DNA of 64,000 nucleotides, taken from assembly GCA_027045875.1 (NCBI GenBank), contig JALUAG010000066.1, positions 36,164 through 100,163 on the forward strand. The letters run 5' to 3'. Position 1 is the first letter of the stretch, and each line of letters opens with the position of its first letter. Position numbers and translations under genes: made by a program. This document shows, piece by piece, positions 27,437 through 36,718 of the stretch. Source of the DNA: Alphaproteobacteria bacterium. GTDB taxonomy: Bacteria; Pseudomonadota; Alphaproteobacteria; Geminicoccales; Geminicoccaceae. The notes beneath the pieces are model-generated. The model had not been told where the DNA came from. It did not search any database and was given only the letters and a program-made list of their open reading frames with translations.

Positions 27437-28434
27437 CGCACGGGCCCGACCACGAAACAGTCGCCGCCGGCCCGCTTGATGCGCGTGCAGCGGGCGCGGG
27501 CCTCCTCGCGGCTCGCGAACGCTCCGGCCTGCACCCGGTAGAGGGTGTGCTCACCGCGGCGCGCCGGCTCCACCACCGGCTCCAGCCCCTCGAGCAGGGC
27601 GCCGTAGCGGCGGCGGAACCCGTCCCAGGCGCGTGCGGCCGCCGCCTCGTCGCTGAGCGCCGCGAGCTGGATGCGGAACACGGGACCGCTCGCCGGCGGC
27701 GGAGCCGGCTCCGGCTCCCGCCGTGCCGCGACCCGCGTCGGCGGCTCCGGCTCGTCGCGCAGGGCCGGCGGCACCGGCGATTCCTCCTCTTCTGCCGTGC
27801 CGGCGGCATCGCCTGCTGCCGGCTCGATGCCGGCGATGTCGGGCGCCACCTCCATGTCCTGCAATTCCTCGGCGAGGAGCCGTTCGGGCAGCGGCGGCGG
27901 CGTGTCGCCGGTGGCGATCCCCCCCGCGGTCCCGGGCAGCAGCGGCTGCACCGTGGCCGGCTCCCCGCCCGCAGGCGCGGGCGCCTCGGTGGCCGCCACG
28001 GCGGACGGCGACGGCGGGGAGGCGAATTCGCTCGTCGACGGCGGTTCGGCCGAGGGTTCCTCGGCCGGCGGCAGGAGCTCGCGGGCGGAGCGTGCCGGCG
28101 GTTCCTCGGGCGGGATGATGCGTTCGGTCTCCGCCGGTTCCTCCCGCCCTTCGAGCACGGTGACGATGGGCGCCGATTCGTTGAGCACCGGCAATCCCCC
28201 GGGCTCCTCGGGCTTCGTCCGGTAGGGACCCTCGGGCGCCCGCACCAGCCTCGGCTCGCCCCGCAGCAGATCCTGCGCCTCGCGATAGGCGTAGAAGGCC
28301 ACCATCCCGAACAGCCCGAACATGGCCACCAGCCCACCGGCGATCAGCAAGCGCCCGTGGCCGCCCTCCGCCACCGGTCGCCTGCCCACGGGTGCCGGCT
28401 GTCCGCCGGCCGGTTCCTCTTCACTGGCTGACAC
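27433..28434 (-). CDS. SPOR-domain membrane protein
   Basis: A 333-residue bitopic protein: short cytoplasmic tail, membrane helix ~29-48 (LLIAGGLVAMFGLFGMVAFYA), a ~190-residue Pro/Glu/Ala-rich periplasmic linker, and a C-terminal SPOR domain (~252-333, FRIQLAALSDEAAAARAW ... YRVQAGAFASREEA). SPOR domains bind glycan strands lacking stem peptides at the division septum, so a division-site role is likely. Between argS and nagZ, its standard place in Alphaproteobacteria. Confidence 0.92.
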   Translation of the reverse strand: MSASEEEPAGGQPAPVGRRPVAEGGHGRLLIAGGLVAMFGLFGMVAFYAYREAQDLLRGEPRLVRAPEGPYRTKPEEPGGLPVLNESAPIVTVLEGREEPAETERIIPPEEPPARSARELLPPAEEPSAEPPSTSEFASPPSPSAVAATEAPAPAGGEPATVQPLLPGTAGGIATGDTPPPLPERLLAEELQDMEVAPDIAGIEPAAGDAAGTAEEEESPVPPALRDEPEPPTRVAARREPEPAPPPASGPVFRIQLAALSDEAAAARAWDGFRRRYGALLEGLEPVVEPARRGEHTLYRVQAGAFASREEARARCTRIKRAGGDCFVVGPVR

Positions 28435-28471
28435 GCTTTTCCCCTTTCGCGCCGCGGCCGCGCGCGACCGC

Positions 28472-30220
28472 TCAGTGCATCTCCTCGACCGGGGTCACGC
28501 CCATCAGCCGCAGCCCGTTGGCGATCACCGTGCGCACCGCCGCCAGCATCGCGAGACGCGCCGCGGTCAGCCCGGGGTTCCCGGCGAGGAGGAAACGCAG
28601 CTCCGGTTCTTCTTTACCTCGCGTCCACAGCGCGTGAAAAGCTCCCGCGAGATCGTGCAGGTAGAAAGCGATCCGGTGTGGTTCGAAGCTGCGCGCCGCC
28701 CCCTCCACCAGCCGCGGCCAGCCCGCCATCTGCCGCAGGAGATCGAGCTCGGCGGGATCCCGGAGCCCGTCCAGGGGCACTTCCGCCAGCGCCGCCGGAT
28801 CCGTCTCGCAGCCGGCCTCCTCGGCGTTGCGGAACACCGAACAGATCCGGGCGTGGGCATACTGGACGTAGAAGACGGGGTTGTCCTTCGACTGCTCCAC
28901 CACCTTCTCGAGATCGAACTCGAGGGGCGCGTCGTTCTTGCGGGTGAGCATGATGAAGCGGAAGACGTCCCGCCCGACCTCCTCCACCACGTCGCGCAGC
29001 CAGACGATGCGTCCCGCCCGCTTCGACATCTTGAGCGGCTCGCCGCCGGCGTAGAGGTGCACGAGCTGGCAGAGCTTGACGACGAGCTCGGCCCGCCCCT
29101 CGCCCAGCGCCTGCACCGCCGCCTGCATCCGCTTGACGTAGCCGCCGTGGTCGGCACCCCAGACGTCGATCAGCAGGTCCGCGCCGCGGCGGATCTTGTC
29201 GAGATGGTAGGCGAGATCGGCGGCGAAATAGGTCCAGGCACCGTTCGACCGCCGCAGGGGACGATCGACGTCGTCGCCGAAGGCGGTGGACCTGAAGAGA
29301 AGCTGCGGCGTGGGCTCCCAGTCCTCCATCGTCCGCCCCTTGGGCGGCGGCAGGGTGCCCGTGTAGACGAGCCCCTTCTCCTCCAGGAAGGCGATGGCCT
29401 CCTCGATGCGCCCGGCGGCAATGAGCTCGCGTTCGGAGGTGAAGACGTCGTGACGCACGCCGAGGGCGGCGAGATCCTCCCGGATGCGTACCATCATCGC
29501 CTCCACCCCGGCGCGGCCGAAGGGTTCGAGCCATTCCTCCTCGGGGCGGCCGAGCCAGCGGTCGCCGTCCCGTTCCACGATCGCCTTGGCGACCGGCACC
29601 AGCTCCTCGAGCGGGTAGAGCCCCTCCGGCATCGGCCCCGGATCGTCGCCCAAAAGCTCGCGGTAGCGGTGATGGACCGAGCGGGCCATGGCCTCGATCT
29701 GGGCGCCGCCGTCGTTGATGTAGTATTCGCGGGTCACCCGGTAGCCGGCGAAATCGAGGAGATTGGCCAGGGCGTCGCCGTAGACGGTGCCGCGGCCGTG
29801 GCCGACGTGCAGGGGGCCGGTCGGGTTGGCGGAACAGTACTCGTCGTTGACCGGCCGCCCGCGGCCCAGATCGCAGCGCCCGTAGTCGGCACCGGCGCGC
29901 AGTACCACCGGGATCTGTCGCCGCCAGAGCTCGTCGGCGAGCCGCACGTTGACGAAGCCCGGCGGCGCCACCCGCACCTCGATGATGCCTTCGGCGCCGG
30001 TGATCTCGCCCGCCAGCAGCTCGGCCAGTTCCATGGGCCGGCGCCGCGCCGCGCGGGCCAGCACGAGGGCCGCGTTGGTGGCCATGTGGCCGTGGGCGGG
30101 GTCGCGCGGCGGCTCCACCGAGATCCGCTCGAGATCGAGATCCGGCGGCAGCTCGCCGCGCTCCTGCAGCGCCGCGACGGCGGCCGCGACGGTGTCCCTG
30201 AAGTCGGCGAAAAGGTTCAT
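28472..30220 (-). CDS. argS: Arginine-tRNA ligase
   Basis: A 582-residue class I synthetase. N-terminal tRNA-binding domain (~1-115), HIGH-equivalent PTGPLHVGHGRG, KMSKS-equivalent PLKMSKRAGRIV, and a C-terminal anticodon-binding DALR domain ending LRLMGVTPVEEM. ATG 30220 gives MNLFADFRDTV; it overlaps the dgt stop (ATGA). Confidence 0.97.
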   Translation of the reverse strand: MNLFADFRDTVAAAVAALQERGELPPDLDLERISVEPPRDPAHGHMATNAALVLARAARRRPMELAELLAGEITGAEGIIEVRVAPPGFVNVRLADELWRRQIPVVLRAGADYGRCDLGRGRPVNDEYCSANPTGPLHVGHGRGTVYGDALANLLDFAGYRVTREYYINDGGAQIEAMARSVHHRYRELLGDDPGPMPEGLYPLEELVPVAKAIVERDGDRWLGRPEEEWLEPFGRAGVEAMMVRIREDLAALGVRHDVFTSERELIAAGRIEEAIAFLEEKGLVYTGTLPPPKGRTMEDWEPTPQLLFRSTAFGDDVDRPLRRSNGAWTYFAADLAYHLDKIRRGADLLIDVWGADHGGYVKRMQAAVQALGEGRAELVVKLCQLVHLYAGGEPLKMSKRAGRIVWLRDVVEEVGRDVFRFIMLTRKNDAPLEFDLEKVVEQSKDNPVFYVQYAHARICSVFRNAEEAGCETDPAALAEVPLDGLRDPAELDLLRQMAGWPRLVEGAARSFEPHRIAFYLHDLAGAFHALWTRGKEEPELRFLLAGNPGLTAARLAMLAAVRTVIANGLRLMGVTPVEEMH

Positions 30221-31368
30221 GGGCGATAGCGTGCCAGCTTGAAGAGACGATCGTGTTCGTCGAGGGCGTAGCGGTCGGTCATGCCGGCGATGTAGTCGCG
30301 CACCGTCTCCGCCGTCCGCCGGCTGCCCGGCTCGCCGGCCTGCCGACGCCAGCGGTCGGGCAGACATTGCGGCGCCTCGAGGAACACCTCGAACAGTTGG
30401 CGGACGAGACGCTGCGCCTTGAGCGCCATGCGGTTGACCTTGTAGTGGCGGTAGACGCGCTCGTGCAAGAAGGCGCGCAGTGCCGCGAGCTCTTCCGCCA
30501 CTTCCCCGGAGAAGGCCACCAGCTTTCCGGCCGCCCGTACCTCGGCAGGATCGCGCGGCGCCGCCCGCTCGAGGCGGCGGCGGGTCTCCGCCAGGAGATC
30601 GGTCACCAGCCGGTCGATCAGCCGGCGCACCGTCTCGTGGGCGAAGCGTTCGGACTCGCAGCGGCCGCAGACCTCGAGGACCTCGCGCGCGGCGGGCGCC
30701 GCGAGGGGGATCTCGAGCAGCTCGTCGATGGCGAAGAAGCCGGCGCGCAGACCGTCGTCCACGTCGTGGCTGCAATAGGCGATGTCGTCGCTGACGGCGG
30801 CGATCTGCGCCTCCAGCGGCGGCTCCATGGAGAGGGCGAAGTGCTCGGCCAGCGGATGGCGGGCGATCACCGTCGGCACCCCGTTGCGCAGCGGGCCGTT
30901 GTGCTTGACCACGCCCTCCAGGGTCTCGGCGGTGAGGTTGAGGCCGTCGAAGGCGGCGTAGCGCCGTTCGAGCTCGGTCAGGACGCGGAAGGTCTGGATA
31001 TTGTGGTCGAAGCCGCCGAAGTCGCGGAGCGCCTCGTCGAGGGCCGCCTCGCCGGCGTGGCCGAAGGGCGGGTGGCCGAGATCGTGGGCGAGCGCGATGG
31101 CCTCGCCGAGGTCCTCGTTGAGGGCGAGCGCGCGGCAGATGGTGCGCGTGATCTGCGCCACCTCGAGGGAGTGGGTGAGGCGGGTGCGGAAATGGTCGCC
31201 CTCGAAGTTGACGAATACCTGGGTCTTGTATTCGAGGCGGCGGAAGGAAGTCGCGTGGACGATGCGGTCGCGGTCCCGCTGATGGGGCGTGCGGAGTCCG
31301 CTCTCCGGCTCCCCGTGGGCACGGCCGGCGCTGTCCTCCGGCCGGCAGGCAAAGCTCGAAAGCTGCAT
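30217..31368 (-). CDS. dgt: dGTP triphosphohydrolase-like protein
   Basis: A 383-residue HD-domain dNTPase that splits dNTPs to nucleoside and triphosphate, lowering or balancing pools. Metal ligands: LTHSLEVAQ, ALAHDLGHPPFGHAGE (HD pair) and a later Asp in AVSDDIAYCSHD. ATG 31368 gives MQLSSFACRPEDS, the family start; the open frame extends further upstream but lacks family resemblance. First gene of the long minus-strand operon, divergent from erpA. Confidence 0.94.
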   Translation of the reverse strand: MQLSSFACRPEDSAGRAHGEPESGLRTPHQRDRDRIVHATSFRRLEYKTQVFVNFEGDHFRTRLTHSLEVAQITRTICRALALNEDLGEAIALAHDLGHPPFGHAGEAALDEALRDFGGFDHNIQTFRVLTELERRYAAFDGLNLTAETLEGVVKHNGPLRNGVPTVIARHPLAEHFALSMEPPLEAQIAAVSDDIAYCSHDVDDGLRAGFFAIDELLEIPLAAPAAREVLEVCGRCESERFAHETVRRLIDRLVTDLLAETRRRLERAAPRDPAEVRAAGKLVAFSGEVAEELAALRAFLHERVYRHYKVNRMALKAQRLVRQLFEVFLEAPQCLPDRWRRQAGEPGSRRTAETVRDYIAGMTDRYALDEHDRLFKLARYRP

Positions 31369-31409
31369 CCGATCACCGCTCCTCGCCCGTGGCCTCCGCG
31401 GCGGAGTCT

Positions 31410-31437
31410 TTGACAGTATGCCCGTCGCCCCTAAATT
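31410..31437 (+). promoter_or_regulatory. Sigma-70-type promoter of erpA
   Basis: Perfect TTGACA (31410-31415), 16-base spacer, TAAATT (31432-31437), about 30 bases before the GTG start of erpA and its GAAGGGGAA ribosome-binding site. Confidence 0.7.
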
Positions 31438-31466
31438 GCGGAAGGCAGGAACCGTGAAGGGGAACC

Positions 31467-31826
31467 GTGGTGGCAGACACGACCGAGGGCGCACGACCGC
31501 CCCCCCTCACCATTTCCGAGGCCGCCGCGCGCCGTATACGGCAGATCCTGGCCGAGGAACACACCCCGGGTTTGCGCCTCCGGCTCAGCGTCGACGGTGG
31601 CGGCTGTTCGGGCTTCCAGTACAAGTTCGCCCTCGACAACAAGCAGGAGCCGGGCGACGTCGAGGTGGAACGGGATGGCGCCCGGGTGGTGATCGACGGC
31701 ATGTCGCTCATGTTCCTCCTGGGAGCCGAGCTCGATTTCGTCGAGGATCTGACGGGCGCCTATTTCCGCGTCCACAATCCCAACGCCACCGCTTCCTGCG
31801 GCTGCGGCACCTCCTTCGCCATCTGA
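31467..31826 (+). CDS. erpA: Iron-sulfur cluster insertion protein ErpA
   Basis: A 119-residue A-type carrier that delivers 4Fe-4S clusters to apo-proteins. The three ligand cysteines are C47 (GGGCSGF), C111 and C113 (SCGCGTSF). SGFQYKF and the VDGMSLMFLLGAELDF block also match. GTG 31467 (followed by another GTG). In Alphaproteobacteria it is regularly divergent from dgt, as here. It ends 13 bases from the convergent SRAP gene. Confidence 0.95.
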   Translation: MVADTTEGARPPPLTISEAAARRIRQILAEEHTPGLRLRLSVDGGGCSGFQYKFALDNKQEPGDVEVERDGARVVIDGMSLMFLLGAELDFVEDLTGAYFRVHNPNATASCGCGTSFAI

Positions 31827-31839
31827 GGCTCCGGCAGGA

Positions 31840-32550
31840 TCAGAACAGGCTTCCCTGCCGCCGCACCGCCTCGACCGCTTCCTCCGGCTCGGGATCGAGG
31901 AGCCCCGGATCGTCGTTGGCGGGGCTGTTGACCCGCCGGCTCACCGGGAAGGCCCCGACCGTCACGTCTTCCGACAGGAGGAGTTCGCGCAGGAGGGCGG
32001 GATCCGAGAGCTCCGGATCGAGCCAGGCATCCCACCGTTCCTCGGGAAGGACGACCGGCATGCGGTGATGGATGTCCCGGATCTCGGGTACGGCCGGGCG
32101 GGTGAGGATGGCGACCGTGTCGAGGATGCCGCCGCCGGTCAGGCGGGTGCGCTCCCATATTCCGGCCATGGCCATCGGCCGGTCGCCGTCGAGGTGGACG
32201 AAATACGGCCGGCTCGCGCCGCGCCCTCGTTTGCGCCATTCGTAGAAGCCGTCGGCCGGCAGGAGGCATCGCCGCGCCCGGAAGGCGGCGCGGAACATGG
32301 GTTTCTCCCCCGCCGTCTCGGCGCGGGCGTTGATCTGACGGCCGGGGTCGCGCGGATCGCGCATCCACGGGGCGAGGAGACCCCAGCGCAGCCACGCCGC
32401 CTCGCGACCGCCATCGGCGCGCCTGCGGATCGCCACCACCTCGCCGTCGGGCGCGATGTTCCAGCGGGCCGCGTAACCGGCGGGCGGTGGGCAGCCGAAG
32501 AGCTCCGGAAACCGGGCCGGCGTGACGGAAAGCGCGAAACGTCCGCACAT
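31840..32550 (-). CDS. SRAP-domain abasic-site crosslinking protein (YedK/HMCES family)
   Basis: A 236-residue protein that forms a stable thiazolidine crosslink with abasic sites in single-stranded DNA through its second residue. C2 is exposed after Met removal (MCGRF), and the other active-site residues fall in INARAET (Asn), GFYEW (Glu) and HHRMPVV (His). ATG 32550 is required for the N-terminal Cys. It lies 19 bases downstream of the APH/kinase fusion gene on the same strand. Confidence 0.93.
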   Translation of the reverse strand: MCGRFALSVTPARFPELFGCPPPAGYAARWNIAPDGEVVAIRRRADGGREAAWLRWGLLAPWMRDPRDPGRQINARAETAGEKPMFRAAFRARRCLLPADGFYEWRKRGRGASRPYFVHLDGDRPMAMAGIWERTRLTGGGILDTVAILTRPAVPEIRDIHHRMPVVLPEERWDAWLDPELSDPALLRELLLSEDVTVGAFPVSRRVNSPANDDPGLLDPEPEEAVEAVRRQGSLF

Positions 32551-32569
32551 GGCTCGACCGTTCGATCCT

Positions 32570-34096
32570 TCAGGCGCCCATCCGACGACGGATGTCGGCC
32601 GCGATCGCCTCCACCGGCCGGGCGGCGTCGATCCGCTGCCAGGCCACCGCGTCGAGGTCCACCGTCGCCCGCTGCCGGCGCAGCACCGTGACGTCGGCGT
32701 CCGAGGCGTCGCCGCGGCGCGCCGACACCCGCGCCTCCAGCACCTCCTCGGGCGCCTCGAGCCAGATGCCGAGAAACCGGGCACCGCGGGCGGCGGCCAC
32801 CGCCTCGATGCCGGCGCGCTGGTCCGGATCGCCGTAGACCCCGTCACAGATGACGCTCCTTCCCCCCTCCAGCAAGAGGGCGGCCCGCCGCTCCATGATG
32901 CCGAACACGCGCCGGCCGATCTCCGCCCGGTAGGCCGTGGACGGCAGCCGATCCGTCGGCGCGCGGCCGAAGAGCTGCTTGCGGATCACGTCGCTGCGCA
33001 GGACCGTCGCGCCGGGCAGGGGATCGAGGAGGGGCGCGAGCGCTCGCGCGACCGAGGATTTGCCGCTTCCCGAGAGGCCGCCGATCGCCACCAGCCGGGG
33101 CGTCGCGGGAACGAGGGCCACCGTCGCGAATTCGAGGTAGCGCCGCGCCGCCGCGGCCTTTTCCTCGCGTACCGCGGGATCCTCGGCGATGCGCGCGGCG
33201 AGGCCCTCCACCTTGGCGCGGATGGTGGCCCGCACCGCGAGGAAGAGCGGCAGGAGCGCCTGTCCGCGGTCCTCCCGCACCGCATCGTTGTAGCTCTGGA
33301 GGAGCCGCCAGGCCTCGGGGCGCAGGTCCCGCTCCAGGAGATCCATCACCAGGAAGGCGAGATCGTAGAGCACGTCGATGCTGGCCAGATCCTCGTCGAA
33401 CTCGATGCAGTCGAAGAGGACCGGCCGGCCGTCGAGCAGCACGATGTTGGCGAGATGGAGATCGCCGTGGCAGTGGCGCACCCGGCCGATGCGCCGGCGT
33501 TCTTCCAGAAGTGGCCCGGCCGCCGCCAGCGCCGCCTCGGTGTCGGCGGTGAGCGCCGCCACGGTCCCGGGATCGAAGATGGCGGGACAGAGGGCGGCGA
33601 GATCCCCGGCATTACCGGTCACGATCCCGCGCATCGCCGCGATCCCGCCCCTGTCGGGGCGGACCCGGGCGGCACGGTGGAAGGCGACGATCTCCCGCGC
33701 CAGCGCCTCGATCAGATCGGCGGTCAGTCGGCCGCGCGCCGCCACCCGATCGAGACGCGCCTCCTGCGGGAAGCGGCGCATCTCGAGAAGCCACTCCACG
33801 GGCTCCCCCTCGCCGCCCAGAGCGAGCGTGCCGTCCGGACGCCGGACCACGGGGAGGAGGCCCAGATAGAGCGCGGGCGCGGTGCGCCGGTTGAGGGCGA
33901 GTTCCGCTTCGAGGGCACGCCGGCGCCGGTCGAGGGTCGAGAAGTCGAGAAAGCTGTAGCGGACCGCCCGCTTCATCTTGTAGGCCCGCTCGCCGGCCAG
34001 CAGCACCACGGCGGCGTGGGTGTCGATCCGCTCCACCGGGCCCGGCAGCGCGGTGCCCAGGAGGAACCGCAGCACCTCCTCCTGGTTCGCGTTCAC
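32570..34096 (-). CDS. Bifunctional APH-like/P-loop kinase fusion
   Basis: A 508-residue two-domain protein. The N-terminal ~320 residues are an aminoglycoside-phosphotransferase-fold kinase with HCHGDLHLANIV (catalytic loop) and LFDCIEFDE (DFG-like Mg site). The C-terminal ~170 residues are a P-loop kinase of the AAA_33/zeta-toxin-like group with Walker A GGLSGSGKSS and RSDVIRKQLFG. This fusion is recurrent in Proteobacteria and is annotated variously; no aminoglycoside resistance is demonstrated for it. GTG 34096. Divergent from cysK. Confidence 0.85.
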   Translation of the reverse strand: MNANQEEVLRFLLGTALPGPVERIDTHAAVVLLAGERAYKMKRAVRYSFLDFSTLDRRRRALEAELALNRRTAPALYLGLLPVVRRPDGTLALGGEGEPVEWLLEMRRFPQEARLDRVAARGRLTADLIEALAREIVAFHRAARVRPDRGGIAAMRGIVTGNAGDLAALCPAIFDPGTVAALTADTEAALAAAGPLLEERRRIGRVRHCHGDLHLANIVLLDGRPVLFDCIEFDEDLASIDVLYDLAFLVMDLLERDLRPEAWRLLQSYNDAVREDRGQALLPLFLAVRATIRAKVEGLAARIAEDPAVREEKAAAARRYLEFATVALVPATPRLVAIGGLSGSGKSSVARALAPLLDPLPGATVLRSDVIRKQLFGRAPTDRLPSTAYRAEIGRRVFGIMERRAALLLEGGRSVICDGVYGDPDQRAGIEAVAAARGARFLGIWLEAPEEVLEARVSARRGDASDADVTVLRRQRATVDLDAVAWQRIDAARPVEAIAADIRRRMGA

Positions 34097-34195
34097 GGTG
34101 CGCCCGCTCCCCGCGCGCGGCGAAGCGCCTTGCCGCGGGCGGGCATGGATACTAAACCCCGGAGCATGTCGTTTCCCTCTAAGGACACTCCGAAC

Positions 34196-35200
34196 ATGGA
34201 CATCCGCCAGAGCGTGCCCGAAATCGTCGGCGAAACGCCCCTTCTCCGCCTCCGGCGCGTCTCGGAGATGACCGGCTGCGAGATCCTCGGCAAGTGCGAA
34301 TTCCTCAATCCCGGCGGGAGCATCAAGGACCGGGCGGCGCTGGCCATCATCGAGGACGCCGAGCGGAAGGGCCAGCTGCGCCCCGGCGGGGTGATCGTCG
34401 AGGGCACCGCCGGCAATACCGGCATCGGTCTCGCGGTGATCGGCAACGCCAAGGGCTACCGCACCGTGATCGTGATGCCCGAAACCCAGAGCCAGGAGAA
34501 GAAGGATCTCCTGCGCCTCCTCGGGGCCGAGCTCGTGCTGGTACCCGCCGTCCCCTATCGCGACCCCAACAACTACGTCCACTATTCGCGGCGGCTGGCG
34601 GAGGAACGGGCGGCGGTGGAGCCCAATGGCGCCGTCTGGGCCAACCAGTTCGACAATGTGGCCAACCGCGAGGGCCACTACCGGATGACCGCGCCCGAGA
34701 TCTGGCGGCAGACGGATGGCCGCATCGACGCCTTCACCTGCGCGGTGGGCACCGGCGGCACTCTGGCCGGGGTCGGGATGTACCTCAAGGAGCGTGATCC
34801 GCGGATCCGCATCGTCCTCGCCGATCCGATGGGCGCCGCGCTCTACCACTATTACAAGCACGGCGAGCTCAAGGCCGAGGGCTCCTCCATCACCGAGGGC
34901 ATCGGGCAGGGCCGCATCACCGCCAATCTCGAGGGTGCGCCGGTGGACGATGCGGTGCAGATCCCCGACGAGGAGGCGCTGCCCTATCTGTTCGATCTGG
35001 TGATGGAGGAAGGGCTGCTGCTGGGCGGTTCCTCGGCCATCAACATCGCCGGCGCGGTCCGGGTGGCGAAGATGCTGGGGCCCGGCCACACCATCGTCAC
35101 CGTTCTCGCCGACGGCGGCCAGCGCTATCAGAGCAAGCTCTACAACCCCGCCTTCCTGCGCGAGAAGGGACTGCCCGTTCCGCCCTGGCTCGCCGACTGA
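34196..35200 (+). CDS. cysK: Cysteine synthase A
   Basis: A 334-residue PLP enzyme converting O-acetylserine and sulfide to cysteine. The Schiff-base lysine is K44 in NPGGSIKDRAAL; EGTAGNTGIGLA is the substrate loop and GTGGTLAGVG the phosphate-binding loop; the C-terminal GGSSAINIAGA matches too. ATG 34196 has AAGGA 10 bases upstream; in-frame ATGs at 34145 and 34166 are possible but add a non-conserved tail. Followed after 16 bases by a mercaptopyruvate sulfurtransferase gene, so a cysteine/sulfur unit. Confidence 0.93.
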   Translation: MDIRQSVPEIVGETPLLRLRRVSEMTGCEILGKCEFLNPGGSIKDRAALAIIEDAERKGQLRPGGVIVEGTAGNTGIGLAVIGNAKGYRTVIVMPETQSQEKKDLLRLLGAELVLVPAVPYRDPNNYVHYSRRLAEERAAVEPNGAVWANQFDNVANREGHYRMTAPEIWRQTDGRIDAFTCAVGTGGTLAGVGMYLKERDPRIRIVLADPMGAALYHYYKHGELKAEGSSITEGIGQGRITANLEGAPVDDAVQIPDEEALPYLFDLVMEEGLLLGGSSAINIAGAVRVAKMLGPGHTIVTVLADGGQRYQSKLYNPAFLREKGLPVPPWLAD

Positions 35201-35216
35201 GGGAGGAGATTCCGTC

Positions 35217-36065
35217 ATGGCCGATGCCTTCGCCGGCGCGCTGGTCGGCACCGACTGGCTGGCCCGCCATCTGGAGGCGCCCGACGTGCGGGTGGTGGAC
35301 GCCACCTGGTGCCTGCCCGCCGCCGGACGCGATCCGAGCAAGGAATACCGGGAGCGCCACATCCCGGGCGCCGTGTTCTTCGATCTCGACGAGGTCTGCG
35401 TGCAGGACGGCGTGCACCCCCACCGGGTGCCGGATCCCGCCCGCTTCTCGAGCCGGGTGCGCCGGCTGGGGCTCGGCGACGGGCTGCGGATCGTGGTCTA
35501 CGATTCGAACGACTTCTGCGCCAGCGCCCGGGTGTGGTGGATGTTCCGGCTGTTCGGCCACGAGGAGGTGGCGGTCCTCGACGGCGGGCTCGGCAAATGG
35601 CTGGCGGAAGGGCGGCCGGTGGACGACCGCCCGGTGCGACCGCTCGAGCGTCATTTCACGGCCCGACGGAACAACCTCCTGCTGCGCGAGCTGGACCAGA
35701 TCCGCGCCAATCTCACGAGCCGCCGCGAGCAGATCGTGGATGCCCGCTCCCCGGGTCGCTTCCACGGCACCGAGCCGGAGCCCCGTCCCGGGCTGCGCGG
35801 CGGCCACATCCCGGGCAGCTTCAACCTTCCCTATCAGGAGCTGATCGCCGCCGACGGGACCCTGAGGCCGCCCGCGGAGCTGCGGGCCGCCCTCGCCCGC
35901 GCCGGGGTCGATCCCGAACGGCCGGTGGTCACGAGCTGCGGTTCCGGCGTGTCGGCGGCGGTGATCAACCTCGCCCTCCATCGGCTCGGCCATCCCGACG
36001 CCGCCCTCTACGACGGCTCCTGGGCCGAGTGGGGGGCGCTTCCCGACACGCCGGTGGCGCGCTGA
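35217..36065 (+). CDS. sseA: 3-mercaptopyruvate sulfurtransferase
   Basis: A 282-residue tandem-rhodanese enzyme transferring sulfur from 3-mercaptopyruvate to thiols or cyanide. N-terminal inactive rhodanese has VDATWCLP and [13 protein letters not shown]; the C-terminal active domain has the catalytic loop CGSGVSA (C241), the CG(S/T)GV(T/S) form characteristic of mercaptopyruvate rather than thiosulfate enzymes. ATG 35217 after GGGAGGAG. Links with cysK in cysteine metabolism. Confidence 0.93.
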   Translation: MADAFAGALVGTDWLARHLEAPDVRVVDATWCLPAAGRDPSKEYRERHIPGAVFFDLDEVCVQDGVHPHRVPDPARFSSRVRRLGLGDGLRIVVYDSNDFCASARVWWMFRLFGHEEVAVLDGGLGKWLAEGRPVDDRPVRPLERHFTARRNNLLLRELDQIRANLTSRREQIVDARSPGRFHGTEPEPRPGLRGGHIPGSFNLPYQELIAADGTLRPPAELRAALARAGVDPERPVVTSCGSGVSAAVINLALHRLGHPDAALYDGSWAEWGALPDTPVAR

Positions 36066-36152
36066 TCCGCGCCGGCTCTTGCGGCCGGCGCCTGCCCGGG
36101 CCATCTCCGGAACACGTGGCGAGCAGTGAACGCGAGAGAGGAGCCAGGTGTC

Positions 36153-36710
36153 ATGGCGGTCGAAACTCCGATCTGCAATTTCGGCGAGAAGGCCAGGCCC
36201 TTCCGGCTGAAGGGTACCGACGGCAGGTGGTACGACCTCGAGGAACTCAGGGGGCCGCGCGGCACCCTGATCGTCTTCATGTGCAACCACTGCCCCTACG
36301 TGAAGGCGATCATCGACCGGCTGATCCGCGACGCCCGCGAGCTCCGGGAGCTCGGCGTCCACACCGTCGCCATCTGCTCCAACGACGCCGAGGCCTATCC
36401 CGAGGACAGCTTCCAGAACATGAAGCGCTGGGCCGAGGAGAAGGGCTTCCCCTTCCCCTATCTCCACGACGAGACCCAGGAGGTGGCGCGCGCCTACGGT
36501 GCCGTCTGCACGCCCGATTTCTTCGGCTACAACGCCGATCTCGAACTCCAGTACCGCGGCCGGCTCGACGCCTCGGGTCGCAATCCGGCCCCGCCCGACG
36601 TCCGCCGCGAGCTGTTCGAGGCGATGAAGATGGTGGCCGAGACGGGCCGGGGGCCGAAGGAGCAGATCCCCTCCATGGGCTGCTCCATCAAGTGGAAGCA
36701 GGCCGCCTGA
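36153..36710 (+). CDS. Thioredoxin-fold redoxin (peroxiredoxin/AhpC-TSA-like)
   Basis: A 185-residue cytoplasmic protein of the redoxin family. The [12 protein letters not shown] motif gives a CxxC-type pair in an N-terminal thioredoxin fold; [28 protein letters not shown] and [13 protein letters not shown] (cis-Pro loop with a further Cys) follow. The CNHCP subtype is a common, largely uncharacterised thioredoxin-like group. ATG 36153 is preferred over GTG 36126 because AGGAG and the conserved segment lie close. ubiD follows 8 bases later. Confidence 0.85.
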   Translation: MAVETPICNFGEKARPFRLKGTDGRWYDLEELRGPRGTLIVFMCNHCPYVKAIIDRLIRDARELRELGVHTVAICSNDAEAYPEDSFQNMKRWAEEKGFPFPYLHDETQEVARAYGAVCTPDFFGYNADLELQYRGRLDASGRNPAPPDVRRELFEAMKMVAETGRGPKEQIPSMGCSIKWKQAA

Positions 36711-36718
36711 GCCGGCCG

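Noticed and set aside
32570..34096. Zeta-type toxin-antitoxin system or aminoglycoside resistance gene
   Set aside because: The P-loop kinase is fused to an APH domain and no small epsilon-like antitoxin gene precedes it; the fusion is a widespread chromosomal family without demonstrated resistance.
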